Shown: positions 35,412-44,554, counted from the stretch's first letter. The stretch: DNA of 64,000 nt from Marinobacter mangrovi (GCF_016798325.1 NZ_JAERVO010000003.1:372001-436000); one strand, 5' to 3'. Numbers and translations: made by a program. The notes: generated from the letters alone by a model not told the origin.

Positions 35412-35581
35412 TAGGTTGGCGCTGACGCAGGAAGCCCAACAGGGCGGGTTTGAGGCCAATCTCATCCAATCCAATGGTCGCCAAGCCGGCTTTCGAGAAC
35501 CCATGCTCCAAGCCTGTCTCGCGATAACGGGAACGTCTGGTGCCCGCTCATTGTTGGGCTTCCTGCGTCAGCGCCAACCTA
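35412..35581 (-). mobile_element. MITE/REPIN-like element, copy A
   Basis: A 170-base element bounded by perfect 30-base inverted repeats (35412-35441 and 35552-35581) that begin TAGGTTGGCGCTGACGCAGG. Each end also holds an internal hairpin (TTGGC..CT to AGCCCAA). Its reverse complement aligns with copy B at 52141-52296 along the interior (shared blocks such as CCGGCTTGGCGAC and ATTGGATT/ATTGAATT). It carries no gene and no clear target duplication. The two-hairpin layout resembles REPIN/MITE units mobilised in trans. Confidence 0.85.
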
Positions 35582-35614
35582 CCTCTCCGCGAGCGTATTC
35601 ATGCATCGTTGGGC

Positions 35615-35641
35615 ACAAAAAAGGCGCCCATTGGGCGCCTC
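35615..35641 (-). terminator. Intrinsic terminator of pckA
   Basis: On the minus strand AGGCGCCC and GGGCGCCT form a perfect 8-base stem with loop AAT, followed directly by a run of T. It begins 17 bases after the pckA stop. Confidence 0.92.
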
Positions 35642-35657
35642 GTAAACCAGCTTCCGA

Positions 35658-37190
35658 TCAGGCTTTGGGGCCTGCCGCCACGATGGCGTCGGAGACGTCG
35701 AACTTGGTGAAGTTGTCGACGAACTGGTTGATCAGCTCCTGGGCCTTGGCGTCGTATTCGGCCGGGTCGCTCCAGGTGTTGCGCGGGTTCAGCAGTTTGC
35801 TGTCCACGCCCGGGACTACTTTCGGCACGTCCAGGTTCAGCTTGTCCAGGTGCTCGGTTTCGGCACCTTCCAGGTCGCCGTTCTGGATGGCGCTGATGAT
35901 GGCGCGGGTGGTCGGGATGCTGAAACGCTCGCCGACACCGTAGGGGCCGCCGGTCCAGCCGGTGTTGACCAGATAGACCTTGCTGCCGAACTCTTCCATC
36001 CGCTTCATCAGCAGCTCGGCGTAGACGCCGGCCGGACGCGGGAAGAACGGCGCGCCGAAGCAGGTGGAGAAGGTGGACTTCAGCTTGGAGGAGGAGCCCA
36101 TTTCGGTGGAGCCCACCAGCGCGGTGTAGCCGCTCAGGAAGTGATAGGCCGCCGCTTCTTTATTCAGCAGGGACACCGGGGGCAGGACGCCGGTCATGTC
36201 GCAGGTCAGGAAAACGATCGCGGACGGCTCACCGGCGCGGTTCTCGATGACCCGCTTCTCCACGTGCTCCAGCGGGTAGGCGCAGCGGGAGTTTTCGGTC
36301 AGGGAGACGTCGGTGTAGTCCGGCTCGCGGGTCTCGTCGTCGATCACCACGTTCTCGACGATGGCGCCAAAACGGATGGCGTCCCAGATGATCGGTTCGT
36401 TCTTCTGGCTCAGGTCGATGCACTTGGCGTAGCAGCCGCCTTCAATGTTGAAGACCGTGCCCGGACCCCAGCCGTGCTCGTCGTCACCGATCAGGTAGCG
36501 ATCGGGATCGGCGGACAGGGTGGTCTTGCCGGTGCCGGACAGGCCAAAGAACAGGCAGGTCTCGCCGTCTTCGCCGACGTTGGCGGAGCAGTGCATCGGC
36601 AGCACGTCTTTTTCCGGCAGCAGGAAGTTCTGCACGGAGAACATGGCCTTCTTCATCTCACCGGCGTAGTGCATGCCCGCGATCAGAACCTTGCGCTTGG
36701 CAAAGTTGATCATCACGGTGCCGTCGCTGTTGGTGCCGTCACGCTCCGGGTCGCACTGAAAACCGGCGGCGTTGAGGATCTGCCATTCCTGTTTGTCCGC
36801 CGGGTTGAAGCTCTCCGGACGGATGAACAGGGTGCGGCCGAACAGGTTCTGCCACGCGGTTTCGGTGGTCATCTTGACCGGCAGGTAGTGCTCCGGATCC
36901 GAGCCCACGTGGACGTTGGAGACAAACTGGGTCTTGTCCGCCAGGTAAGCTTCCACGCGATCCCACAGCGCGTCGAACTTGTCGGCATCGAACGGGCGGT
37001 TGATCGGGCCCCAGTGGATGGCGTCGGAGGTGCTGGGTTCTTCGACGATAAAACGGTCCATCGGAGAACGGCCCGTCCGTTTGCCGGTCTTGACGACCAG
37101 AGACCCGTTCGCAGCCAGCCGGCCTTCGTTGCGCTCCAGCGCCAGTTCGACCAGTCTTGCTGCACTCAAATCAGTGTAGGTGTTACTCAC
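35658..37190 (-). CDS. pckA: Phosphoenolpyruvate carboxykinase (ATP)
   Basis: A 510-residue enzyme that turns oxaloacetate and ATP into phosphoenolpyruvate, CO2 and ADP, the entry to gluconeogenesis. The P-loop is [10 protein letters not shown] at about residues 215-224 and the metal-binding site is in [10 protein letters not shown]. Other signature parts are [25 protein letters not shown] and [12 protein letters not shown]. The ATG at 37190 ([14 protein letters not shown]) gives a normal length. An intrinsic terminator follows. The upstream spacer of 263 bases has an AT-rich patch with CATAAT on the minus strand (37302-37307) that may be a -10. The next genes upstream are hslO and hslR, the usual neighbours in Pseudomonadales. 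Confidence 0.97.
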   Translation of the reverse strand: MSNTYTDLSAARLVELALERNEGRLAANGSLVVKTGKRTGRSPMDRFIVEEPSTSDAIHWGPINRPFDADKFDALWDRVEAYLADKTQFVSNVHVGSDPEHYLPVKMTTETAWQNLFGRTLFIRPESFNPADKQEWQILNAAGFQCDPERDGTNSDGTVMINFAKRKVLIAGMHYAGEMKKAMFSVQNFLLPEKDVLPMHCSANVGEDGETCLFFGLSGTGKTTLSADPDRYLIGDDEHGWGPGTVFNIEGGCYAKCIDLSQKNEPIIWDAIRFGAIVENVVIDDETREPDYTDVSLTENSRCAYPLEHVEKRVIENRAGEPSAIVFLTCDMTGVLPPVSLLNKEAAAYHFLSGYTALVGSTEMGSSSKLKSTFSTCFGAPFFPRPAGVYAELLMKRMEEFGSKVYLVNTGWTGGPYGVGERFSIPTTRAIISAIQNGDLEGAETEHLDKLNLDVPKVVPGVDSKLLNPRNTWSDPAEYDAKAQELINQFVDNFTKFDVSDAIVAAGPKA

Positions 37191-37453
37191 TTCAACCTCG
37201 CCCTAGGTGGTTTCGGCATTGCTCGATCCGACGTCGTCCCGGGAACGGCCCGGCTCAGAAACTGACGGTTTTATGAACAATCGGGTTCGCACAGGCGCGC
37301 TATTATGCCAGAGACCTGATTAAAAAACGACTGCCCGCAAAGGTGCATGGTTGAGGGCTTTACGGCCAATTTGCACAACGTTGGGGAGCCTGTTTGCAAC
37401 TGTTCTGTTACATTCCGGGAAGCTTGGATCCGATGGTATCCAGACCATCCCGA

Positions 37454-38305
37454 TCAGTGCAGTGAATGACCGTGGAACAGTTGGTCGATATCGTTGCGGT
37501 CAAAGCGGTACTGCGTATGGCAGAACTGGCAGTCCATCTCGATGGTTTCCTGCTCATCGAGAATGCTGTAGCACTCGTCCTGACCAACGGATTCCAGTGC
37601 CGCCAGTGTCCGCTCCCGGGAGCAGCTGCACTGGAAACGCACCGTTTCCGAATCGAAAACACGCAGGGTTTCTTCGTGGAACAGGCGGTTCAGGACGGTC
37701 TGGCTGTCCAGTCCGAGCATTTCATCCGCCTTGACCGTGCTGGCGAGATGGCCGACGCGTTGCCACAGGTCGTCGTCCAGCGACTTGTCGCCCGGCAGAC
37801 GCTGCAGCATGAGGCCGGCGGCCTGTTCGCCGTCGGCAAACAGGAACAAACGAGTGTCGATCTGCTCCGAACGTTCGAAATACTCTTCCAGACAGGCGGA
37901 CAGGTTGTCGTGCTCCCGCGGCACCACGCCCTGGTAGCGCTGGCCCTGGTCCGGGGTGATGGTGATCGCCATGCGGCCTTCGCCCAGCAGCTCGTCGAGA
38001 CTTTCGCCGGACGGCTGGGTGTCGTAGCGGGCGATGCCGCGAATCGCGCGGTCGTGACTGCATTCGGCCATCAGCATGCGGACCGGACCTTCGCCCTGGG
38101 CCTGGATGGACAGGGTCCCTTCAAACTTGAGGGTGCCGGACAGCAGCACGCTGGCCGCCAGGGTTTCCCCCAGCAGGTGCTGGATGCGCTCGGGGTAGGC
38201 GGACTGGGAGATGATCTCCTGGAAGCTGCCGGACAGGCGGACCCACTCGCCGCGGACCTGGCTGTCTTCAAAAAGGAATCGTTGGAACTGGTCGTCCAAT
38301 GCCAT
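37454..38305 (-). CDS. hslO: Redox-regulated chaperone Hsp33
   Basis: A 283-residue cytoplasmic holdase chaperone switched on by oxidation. The C-terminal zinc site is present: CSC near residue 227 and CQFC near residue 260 (CxC...CxxC). Oxidation of these cysteines releases zinc and exposes the client-binding surface. The N-terminal domain has ESLDELLGEGRMAITITPD, a typical segment. The start at 38305 (MALDDQFQRFLF) is the only one in range. It lies 52 bases after hslR, and the two heat-shock genes are probably co-transcribed. Confidence 0.96.
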   Translation of the reverse strand: MALDDQFQRFLFEDSQVRGEWVRLSGSFQEIISQSAYPERIQHLLGETLAASVLLSGTLKFEGTLSIQAQGEGPVRMLMAECSHDRAIRGIARYDTQPSGESLDELLGEGRMAITITPDQGQRYQGVVPREHDNLSACLEEYFERSEQIDTRLFLFADGEQAAGLMLQRLPGDKSLDDDLWQRVGHLASTVKADEMLGLDSQTVLNRLFHEETLRVFDSETVRFQCSCSRERTLAALESVGQDECYSILDEQETIEMDCQFCHTQYRFDRNDIDQLFHGHSLH

Positions 38306-38357
38306 GGAATCAAGACCTCATCTTGAGTAGGGGGTAAAAGGCGTCAAATGATTGCTG

Positions 38358-38762
38358 TCAGAGCCCGTGCTGATCCCGGAAACGCTGCAAGTCCCGGCGA
38401 TCTTTCTTGGTCGGGCGCCGTGCCGGTGGCAACTGGGCGGCCTGCATGGTCTTGCGCTGCCAGGCGATCTCTTCGCGCTTCTTCTCGCTCTCCGCGGTCT
38501 CGTGGTAGAGCTTCTGCGCTTCCGGAGCCGCGCGCCGACGGTCGCTGATGTCGTCGACAATGACTTCCTTTTCCTGATGACCCAGTCTCAGCCGCAGCCG
38601 CGCGCCCACTTCCACCGGTTTACCCGGCTTGGTGCGCTGACTGTTGTAATGAACCTTGCCGCCTTCGATGGCTTCCTTGGCGATGGTTCGGGTCTTGTAG
38701 AAGCGTGCGGCCCAGAGCCACTTGTCGAGCCGCACCCGGTCATTGGTTTCTGCTGAACTCAT
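38358..38762 (-). CDS. hslR: Ribosome-associated heat shock protein Hsp15
   Basis: A 134-residue protein with an S4 RNA-binding domain at residues 10-75 (VRLDKWLWAARFYKTRTIA, AIEGGKVHYN). Hsp15 recognises 50S subunits carrying a stalled nascent chain and helps their recycling. The basic C-terminal tail (ARRPTKKDRRDLQRFRD) is usual. It is encoded between the HAD nucleotidase and hslO, the classical yrfG-hslR-hslO order of E. coli. Confidence 0.95.
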   Translation of the reverse strand: MSSAETNDRVRLDKWLWAARFYKTRTIAKEAIEGGKVHYNSQRTKPGKPVEVGARLRLRLGHQEKEVIVDDISDRRRAAPEAQKLYHETAESEKKREEIAWQRKTMQAAQLPPARRPTKKDRRDLQRFRDQHGL

Positions 38763-38831
38763 GATGCTCCGGTTGCCGGGTGTATCTGTGTCGGTGTGCC
38801 CGCCGACGATCCTTACTTGATTATAACGCGA

Positions 38832-39512
38832 TCAACCCGGCATGGGGACGGGTGAAATATCCGCCAGGATTTCATCAAAGTGAGCAATCGATGGTGTGCC
38901 GGCCTGGGTCGCGCGCACCGGTTCCCGGCTGTCGGGCGCCAGGATGGCCAGCTGCTGGCCAATGCCGGCTTGCCGGGCGCTGGCCAGGACCGACAGATTG
39001 TCGTCCACCATCAGCGTGCGTTCGGCCCGATAGGGCTCGACCGCTGCCAGATCGGCCCAGAACCGGATGTCCTCTTTCGGGCGTCCGAAGTCGTGGGTCG
39101 ACAGGATTCGATCGACATGGCGGTCGAGGCCGGTTTTTTCAAGTTTCAGGGCCAGCGGTTTGGGGTGGCAGTTGGTGACGATCACGCTGCGGCGGCCGCT
39201 GTCACGCAGTTTCCCCATGAACGATTCCGCATGCGGGCGGTAGTTGATGCGATCGGCGACTTCGCGCTTGAGGGCGGTGATGTCCACATCCAGGCGATTG
39301 CTCCAGTAGTCCACGCAGTACCACTGCAGGGAGCCTTTTTCCGATTCGATCTGGGGGATGATGTGCTCGCGCGCCGCCGCGTGGCTCACGGATTTGAGTT
39401 CAGCGTAACGACGGGGCAGGTGGTCGAGCCAGAAGTGGCTGTCGAAGTGCAGGTCCAGCAGTGTCCCGTCCATATCCAGGAACACCGTGTCCAGCGCTGA
39501 CCAATCGATCAT
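38832..39512 (-). CDS. yrfG: GMP/IMP nucleotidase, HAD family
   Basis: A 226-residue HAD hydrolase. Motif I is FLDMDGTLLDL with the nucleophile Asp near residue 12. Motif II is VIVTNCHP, motif III is the Lys in FGRPKEDIRFW and motif IV is TLMVDDNLSVL. The order yrfG-hslR-hslO and close sequence character match the E. coli purine 5'-nucleotidase YrfG, which dephosphorylates GMP and IMP. The start ATG at 39512 follows a short spacer and lies 80 bases downstream of the small exported protein gene. Confidence 0.9.
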   Translation of the reverse strand: MIDWSALDTVFLDMDGTLLDLHFDSHFWLDHLPRRYAELKSVSHAAAREHIIPQIESEKGSLQWYCVDYWSNRLDVDITALKREVADRINYRPHAESFMGKLRDSGRRSVIVTNCHPKPLALKLEKTGLDRHVDRILSTHDFGRPKEDIRFWADLAAVEPYRAERTLMVDDNLSVLASARQAGIGQQLAILAPDSREPVRATQAGTPSIAHFDEILADISPVPMPG

Positions 39513-39591
39513 GGGGCAGGCCCGATATCAGAGAGTGATATTCAAGCCTGCCGCAGATCCCGGGTCGGGGCAATAGGGCCTTGCCGCGACG

Positions 39592-39918
39592 TTACTGGGT
39601 GTTGGCGACAGTGTCCTGCTTGCGGCCGGACTGGGTACAGCCCAGGCAACGGACAAACGTGGCTTCTGCCGGTCCCAGGAACAGCGTCTCGCCCGCTTCC
39701 TTGGCATTACCGCCCAGCAGCGAGAAGGGCAGGGACACCACATACACCGCACCGCCAACGATCGTCGTGGCCAGCAGGACCGGGCGAGCGAACAGGGCAT
39801 CGGCGGTCATGGCGAAGGCGGACGGCTCTTCTTCGACGGGGTTGGCGTAGCCCAGGGAGGAAAAGCCCATCAGGCTGACGGCGAGGGTCATGACGACAAC
39901 ACGTGCAAACTTGGACAT
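39592..39918 (-). CDS. Small exported membrane protein of unknown function
   Basis: A 108-residue protein with a signal peptide (VVVMTLAVSLMGFSSLGYA) and a second hydrophobic stretch (PVLLATTIVGGAVYVVSLPF). A small segment with two cysteines follows (FVRCLGCTQSG). Homologues in Pseudomonas-like genomes carry vague transporter names, but the protein is far too small to be a transporter alone. I do not assign a function. AGGAG lies seven bases before the ATG. It is separated from mutM by 148 bases. Confidence 0.75.
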   Translation of the reverse strand: MSKFARVVVMTLAVSLMGFSSLGYANPVEEEPSAFAMTADALFARPVLLATTIVGGAVYVVSLPFSLLGGNAKEAGETLFLGPAEATFVRCLGCTQSGRKQDTVANTQ

Positions 39919-40066
39919 TGCTGATTCTCCTGGAAATTCCGGAATACCGTCCGGCCATCCGGGGCAGGACGCCGGCTTTCTGGTTCGGATGGGTTAACTA
40001 TGGCTCATGGTGCCGTGATTTCAAACGTTTTTCTGTCACTCAGTGTGACACGTTACGCGCTTCGCT

Positions 40067-40882
40067 TTAGCGCTGGCAGCGAGGGCAATACACCGTAGAG
40101 CGCTGTCCCAGCCGGATTTCCTTCAGGGTGGTTCCGCACTGGCGGCAGGGTTCGCCACCGCGGCCGTACACGTTCAGGGACTGGGCGAAGTAGCCCGGCT
40201 TGCCGTCGCTGTTGACGAAATCCCGCAGGGTGGTGCCGCCCATCAGGATGGCGGCCGTGAGAATTTCCCGGATGGCCTCCACCAGGCGCACCATGCGGTC
40301 CCGTCCAACGCGGCCGGCGGCCCGGCCCGGATGAATGCCGGCCATGTGGAGCGCTTCATTGGCGTAAATGTTCCCCACCCCGACCACAATGCGACTGTCC
40401 ATGATGAAGGACTTGATGGCGGTGCTGCGCCCGCGGGACTGCCGGTAGAGCTGATAGCCGGTAAACGCCACCGGATCCAGCGGTTCCGGGCCCAGGTGGC
40501 TGATCAGGGGATGCGCGTCGGGATCGTCGCTCCACAACCAGGCCCCGAACCGGCGCGGATCGTTGTAACGCAGCCACTGGTTGTCGCCCAGCTCCAGTTC
40601 CACGTGGTCATGGGTCAGGCGGGGCGTGCCGTCGGTCACGATGCGCAGGCTGCCGGACATGCCCAGGTGGATCATCAGCGTGCCGTCGTCGAACCGCACC
40701 AGCAGGTACTTGGCGCGCCGGTCAACCTGCCGCGGTGTAGCGCCGGTCAGACGCTGGGCCAGATCGTCGGGAATCGGCCAGCGCAGGCGTGGCTCGTGCA
40801 CCCGGGCACCGCGGATCACCCGGTTTTCCAGGAAAGGGGCAATACCGCGTCGGGTGGTTTCCACTTCGGGCAGTTCAGGCAA
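40067..40882 (-). CDS. mutM: Formamidopyrimidine-DNA glycosylase, TTG start
   Basis: A 271-residue base-excision repair enzyme that removes 8-oxoguanine. Catalysis needs the N-terminal proline exposed after Met removal, followed by Glu (PELPEVET). In this gene that proline is preceded by TTG at 40880-40882 on the minus strand, with GAGGAG six bases upstream. Starting at the GTG at 40900 would put extra residues before the catalytic proline and abolish activity. The C-terminal zinc finger is [21 protein letters not shown] plus PRCQR (two CxxC), listed as about residues 243-270. The Lys of the beta-hairpin loop and the helix-two-turn-helix ([15 protein letters not shown]) are also present. Length equals the family norm with this start. 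Confidence 0.96.
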   Translation of the reverse strand: MPELPEVETTRRGIAPFLENRVIRGARVHEPRLRWPIPDDLAQRLTGATPRQVDRRAKYLLVRFDDGTLMIHLGMSGSLRIVTDGTPRLTHDHVELELGDNQWLRYNDPRRFGAWLWSDDPDAHPLISHLGPEPLDPVAFTGYQLYRQSRGRSTAIKSFIMDSRIVVGVGNIYANEALHMAGIHPGRAAGRVGRDRMVRLVEAIREILTAAILMGGTTLRDFVNSDGKPGYFAQSLNVYGRGGEPCRQCGTTLKEIRLGQRSTVYCPRCQR

Positions 40883-41253
40883 GGTCGACTCCTCGGTCAC
40901 GGGCAGTTCAGGATGCGGATTGTCGCCTACGGGGGCGGGAAGTCAAACGCCCGGGTGCCCCATGGCCGGCTTTCCGTACCGACTGTAATCGAGACTTACA
41001 AAGACTCGCGACTGGTCACAAAATAGACATGGATTGGGCTGCGAGGCTTGTTGTAGCTTACAGCTGTACGCTAGACTGCGAACGTCCAGGAGTTCCTCAA
41101 CTATTGGCGGTATAAGAAAGGCTCCTGAGTGCGAGATGGCGTGAATACAAAGGCGTTTGGCGCGCTTTCACGCGGTCTCTGATTTGTCAGGTTCCATCGC
41201 GGAGAGATACGGAACGTCTTTTCGCCCGCGTTATTTCTTCGAGGAAACATCCT
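40883..41253. other. Divergent spacer between mutM and the desaturase gene
   Basis: No gene was found in these 371 bases. The notable content is the 20-base near-palindrome at 41054-41073, with possible promoter hexamers TTGTTG (41048-41053) and TAGACT (41072-41077) on either side for the desaturase gene. The leader from there to the ATG is about 170 bases. Confidence 0.5.
41054..41073. promoter_or_regulatory. FabR/DesT-like operator of the desaturase gene
   Basis: The sequence TAGCTTACAGCTGTACGCTA is a palindrome except at one symmetric pair. The pattern AGCkTACA-NN-TGTACGCT resembles the sites described for FabR and DesT, TetR-family regulators of unsaturated fatty acid synthesis. It lies in the likely core promoter of the desaturase gene. 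The match is by memory of the family consensus, and binding is an inference. Confidence 0.55.
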
Positions 41254-42432
41254 ATGTGGTACAACGGTCTCCTGGACCTCCCGGCCTGGCAGCTGGTGCT
41301 GGTGGTGTTGGGACTCACTCACGTGACCATCGTCAGCGTCACCCTTTACCTGCACCGGCATTCGGCGCACAACTCGCTGGACCTGCATCCGGCACTGGCG
41401 CATTTCTTCCGCTTCTGGCTGTGGCTGACCACCGGCCAGAACACCAAGGAATGGACCGCCATCCACCGCAAGCACCACGCTACGTGTGAAACCGAAGACG
41501 ATCCCCACAGTCCGGTGGTCAAGGGTCTGAAAAAGGTGCTGGCCGAAGGCGCCGAGCTGTATCAGGAAGCCGCCACGCCGGAAACCCTGGCCCGCTATGG
41601 CCAGCGCACCCCGGAAGACTGGATTGAACGCAAGGTCTACACCCCGCATAAATTGATGGGCATCGTCTTGATGGCGGTGATTGATCTGGCGTTGTTTGGC
41701 GTCAATGGCATCTGGATCTGGGCGATTCAGATGATGTGGATCCCGCTCTGGGCGGCCGGCGTGATCAACGGCATTGGCCACTATTTCGGCTACCGTAATT
41801 TCGAATGCAGCGACAACGCCCGCAATATCGTGCCCTGGGGGCTGATCATCGGCGGTGAGGAGCTGCACAACAACCACCACACCTATCCGAACTCGTCCAA
41901 GCTGTCGCGTCGCTGGTACGAAGTGGATATTGGCTGGGGCTATATCCGCCTGTTCCAGTTCTTCCGCCTGGCCAAGCCAAAAGGCTATCGTCCGATTGCG
42001 CACCGCGTACCGGGCAAGCTGGATATGGATGTGGAAACCGTGCAGGCGATCGCCAACAACCGCTTCGACATCATGCGCCAGTACCGCAAGCGCGTGCTGG
42101 AGCCGGTCTTGCGCCAGCAGAAGCAGGTGATGGAAGAAGACATCAAGCCGCTGTACAGCAAAGCCCGCAAGCTGCTGTCGCGGGAAAGCTCGCTGATCAA
42201 GCCGCACGACCAGAAAAAGCTGGAATCGCTGCTGGAACGCAACGCCGTGCTGCGCCAGATCTACGACAAGAGTCACGAACTGCAGGCGCTGTGGCGCCGC
42301 CGTGGCCTGAAACCGCAGGACAAGCTGCACGCGCTGGCGGAATGGTGCCGCGACGCCGAAGAAAGCGGTATTCGCTACCTGGAAGAGTTTGCCGCGCACC
42401 TGAAGTCCTACGCCCTGCGCCCGGCATCCTGA
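41254..42432 (+). CDS. Membrane fatty acid/acyl-CoA desaturase, delta-9 type
   Basis: A 392-residue di-iron membrane enzyme that would insert a cis double bond in acyl chains. The three histidine boxes are HRHSAH (34-39), HRKHH (71-75) and HNNHH (205-209). Membrane segments surround residues 10-30, 135-155 and 160-180. The last 120 residues are charged and helical (KQVMEEDIKPLYSKARKLL) and extend beyond the core. The size and this tail fit the DesB-like acyl-CoA desaturases of Pseudomonas. An electron donor gene is not adjacent. The upstream palindrome suggests control by a DesT/FabR-like repressor that senses membrane fatty acid composition. Confidence 0.9.
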   Translation: MWYNGLLDLPAWQLVLVVLGLTHVTIVSVTLYLHRHSAHNSLDLHPALAHFFRFWLWLTTGQNTKEWTAIHRKHHATCETEDDPHSPVVKGLKKVLAEGAELYQEAATPETLARYGQRTPEDWIERKVYTPHKLMGIVLMAVIDLALFGVNGIWIWAIQMMWIPLWAAGVINGIGHYFGYRNFECSDNARNIVPWGLIIGGEELHNNHHTYPNSSKLSRRWYEVDIGWGYIRLFQFFRLAKPKGYRPIAHRVPGKLDMDVETVQAIANNRFDIMRQYRKRVLEPVLRQQKQVMEEDIKPLYSKARKLLSRESSLIKPHDQKKLESLLERNAVLRQIYDKSHELQALWRRRGLKPQDKLHALAEWCRDAEESGIRYLEEFAAHLKSYALRPAS

Positions 42433-42479
42433 TTGAATCCCGGTCTGATCCGGCTGCGCGCAGCCGGATCAGAACCGGA

Positions 42480-43109
42480 TCAAGCACCTACCTTGTACAG
42501 CCGGTAGCACACCTGACCGGCGACTTTCTCTCGATGCAGTGACCAGTTGGATGGCACCACCACCTGGCTCCGTTCGCTCTCATGCTCGATATACACCCAA
42601 CTGCCGTCGGCGACCCAGCCGTTGTCGACAATCAGCGGGATCAGCCGGTCCAGCCAGTTCTCGCGAAACGGCGGATCCATCAGGAGCAGGTCGAATGGCG
42701 CGTCCGCGGTCTGCCCCAGAAAGCCGGCGACATCCTGGCAGACGACCCGGCCGGTATCGGACTTAAGCCGGGCCAGGTTGGCTTTCAGGGCGTCGCACAG
42801 GGCCCGGGTGTGATCCACGAACACCGCTTCGCGGGCCCCGCGGGACAGGGCTTCCAGTCCCAGGACGCCGCTACCGGCGAACAGGTCCAGGCAACTTGCG
42901 CCGGGGACCACGGGCATCAGCCAGTTGAACAGGGTTTCGCGGACCCGTGAGGGTGTTGGTCGGACGCCGCCCACGGCGGGAAAGGTCAGGCGCCGGCTGC
43001 GCCAGTCACCGCCGATGAGGCGGAGTTCGCCCGTGTCCTGGACGGTGGCCTGGATGGCACGGCGTCGGGCCAGAGGTCGGCCGTTTTTTCGGTTCGGCTT
43101 GCGTGGCAT
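42480..43109 (-). CDS. rsmD: 16S rRNA (guanine(966)-N(2))-methyltransferase
   Basis: A 209-residue SAM-dependent methyltransferase acting on G966 of 16S rRNA. Motif I is CLDLFAGSGVLGLEALSRGA and motif IV is LLLMDPPF, the family's (N/D)PPF catalytic loop. The N-terminal RNA-contact segment is RLIGGDWRSRRLTFP, VRPTPSRVRETLFNWL. The ATG at 43109 (MPRKPNRKNGRP) was preferred; a GTG at 43127 would add six residues. The basic N-terminus is common. It is divergent from ftsY with a 180-base spacer, the usual arrangement in gammaproteobacteria. Confidence 0.95.
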   Translation of the reverse strand: MPRKPNRKNGRPLARRRAIQATVQDTGELRLIGGDWRSRRLTFPAVGGVRPTPSRVRETLFNWLMPVVPGASCLDLFAGSGVLGLEALSRGAREAVFVDHTRALCDALKANLARLKSDTGRVVCQDVAGFLGQTADAPFDLLLMDPPFRENWLDRLIPLIVDNGWVADGSWVYIEHESERSQVVVPSNWSLHREKVAGQVCYRLYKVGA

Positions 43110-43171
43110 GGTCGTTAAGAGCTCCACCGATGGGTTTAGACGCGCGCAGTCTAACCAAAACCGCCATCAAT

Positions 43172-43201
43172 TTGGACGATCATTGGTCAGCTCGCTAGAA
43201 T
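43172..43201 (+). promoter_or_regulatory. Candidate promoter of ftsY-ftsE-ftsX
   Basis: TTGGAC (43172-43177), an 18-base spacer and TAGAAT (43196-43201, five of six matches to the -10 consensus) precede the ftsY ATG by about 90 bases. The -35 is weak. Confidence 0.45.
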
Positions 43202-43289
43202 ACGCGGCTCTGACGGCGTGTCCCGGGCGCCGCGCCCGGTGTAGTGACACCTTCGATTTCTCACCTCTTGACCGACGGAACTGCAAAAG

Positions 43290-44480
43290 ATGAAGGCAGA
43301 GTGGATTATGACAGGACTTCTGGTCCTGCTGGTGCTTGTATTTGTTGTGGAACTGGTGAATCGCCGCCGGGCGCGTCCGCGTCCCAAGGCTGTTCCGCAG
43401 CGTGAACCTCAGCCCCAGGCCGGCGCCACGCCTGCCGAGACGCCAGCGGTTACCGAAACGGTCGAAGCGGAAGCCGAAGCAGAAACGCCCGCCCCGGAAC
43501 CGGCGGTCGAGCCGGAAAAGCCGGCACCGGCGCCTGAGCCCGTCCCTGAACCGGAATCGTCCGCGAGTGTTTTCCAGCGCATCAAGAGCGGCCTGGGCAA
43601 GACCCGCGCCAACCTGTCGTCCGGCCTGTCCGATCTGTTCAGCACCGGCAAATCGGTGGACGAGGACCTGCTTGAAGAGATCGAAACCACGCTGCTGACC
43701 GCGGATGTGGGCATCACCGCGACCACCGAGATCATCGAATCCCTGACCGACAAGCTGGAGCGCAAGCAGCTCAAGGATGGTCAGGCGGTGCGCGAGGCCT
43801 TGAAGAACGATCTGCGGGATCTGCTGGTGGACAGTACCGAGCCGCTCAATATCGACACCGGTAAGAAACCGTTCGTCATGCTGGTGGTCGGCGTCAACGG
43901 TGTCGGCAAGACCACGACGATTGGCAAGATGGCCCGCAAGTTCAAGGCCGAGGGTAAGTCCGTCATGCTGGCGGCCGGCGATACCTTCCGTGCGGCGGCG
44001 GTGGAGCAGCTGCAGGTCTGGGGCGAGCGAAACGACGTGCCCGTGGTCGCCCAGCACACCGGTGCCGATAGCGCCTCGGTGATCTACGACGCGGTGCAGT
44101 CCGCCCAGTCCCGCGGTGTCGACGTGGTGATCGCCGATACGGCGGGCCGTCTGCAGAACAAGGACAACCTGATGTCCGAGCTGGAGAAGGTCGTCCGGGT
44201 GATGAAGAAGCTGGACGATTCCGCCCCCCACGAAGTGATGCTGGTACTGGATGCCGGAACCGGTCAGAATGCCCTGAGCCAGGCGCAGGTGTTCCAGCAG
44301 GCCGTTGGTGTCAGCGGCATCACCCTGACCAAGCTCGACGGCACCGCCAAGGGCGGTATTATCTTTGCCGTGGCGCGCCAGCTGAAACTGCCGATCCGCT
44401 ACATCGGCGTGGGCGAACAGGCGGAAGACCTGCGTCCGTTTGAGGCCGAATCTTTTGTCGAGGCGCTTTTCGACGAATAA
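43290..44480 (+). CDS. ftsY: Signal recognition particle receptor FtsY
   Basis: A 396-residue SRP GTPase that docks translating ribosomes to the membrane. An acidic, proline-rich A domain (EAEAEAETPAPEPAVEPEKP, about 60-85) precedes the N and G domains. The G motifs are GVNGVGKTTTIGK (G1), DTFRAAAVEQL, DTAGRLQNK (G3) and TKLDGTAKGG (G4/G5). Unusually, the N-terminus is a clear hydrophobic segment (MTGLLVLLVLVFVVELV), followed by a basic stop (NRRRARPRPK). E. coli FtsY has no membrane span. Here the receptor is probably membrane-anchored. Starts at 43290 and 43308 both keep the segment. It heads ftsY-ftsE-ftsX. Confidence 0.96.
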   Translation: MKAEWIMTGLLVLLVLVFVVELVNRRRARPRPKAVPQREPQPQAGATPAETPAVTETVEAEAEAETPAPEPAVEPEKPAPAPEPVPEPESSASVFQRIKSGLGKTRANLSSGLSDLFSTGKSVDEDLLEEIETTLLTADVGITATTEIIESLTDKLERKQLKDGQAVREALKNDLRDLLVDSTEPLNIDTGKKPFVMLVVGVNGVGKTTTIGKMARKFKAEGKSVMLAAGDTFRAAAVEQLQVWGERNDVPVVAQHTGADSASVIYDAVQSAQSRGVDVVIADTAGRLQNKDNLMSELEKVVRVMKKLDDSAPHEVMLVLDAGTGQNALSQAQVFQQAVGVSGITLTKLDGTAKGGIIFAVARQLKLPIRYIGVGEQAEDLRPFEAESFVEALFDE

Positions 44481-44554
44481 ACGGGAGTGGCCGGCGATGA
44501 GGCCGTCCCCGGGCGGCCGGGCCGGGCACGTATTTCCAGACAGGGCACAAGCAG

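Larger units (their letters stand above)
35102..35657. other. Gene-free island of structured repeats
   Basis: No credible gene occurs in these 556 bases. They contain in order a dispersed hairpin repeat (35130-35154), a GGGCCC-GTAA-GGGCCC hairpin (35154-35169), a three-way-junction palindrome (35237-35326), a 170-base inverted-terminal-repeat element (35412-35581) and the pckA terminator. The clustering suggests a permissive insertion site between the permease and pckA. Confidence 0.8.
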
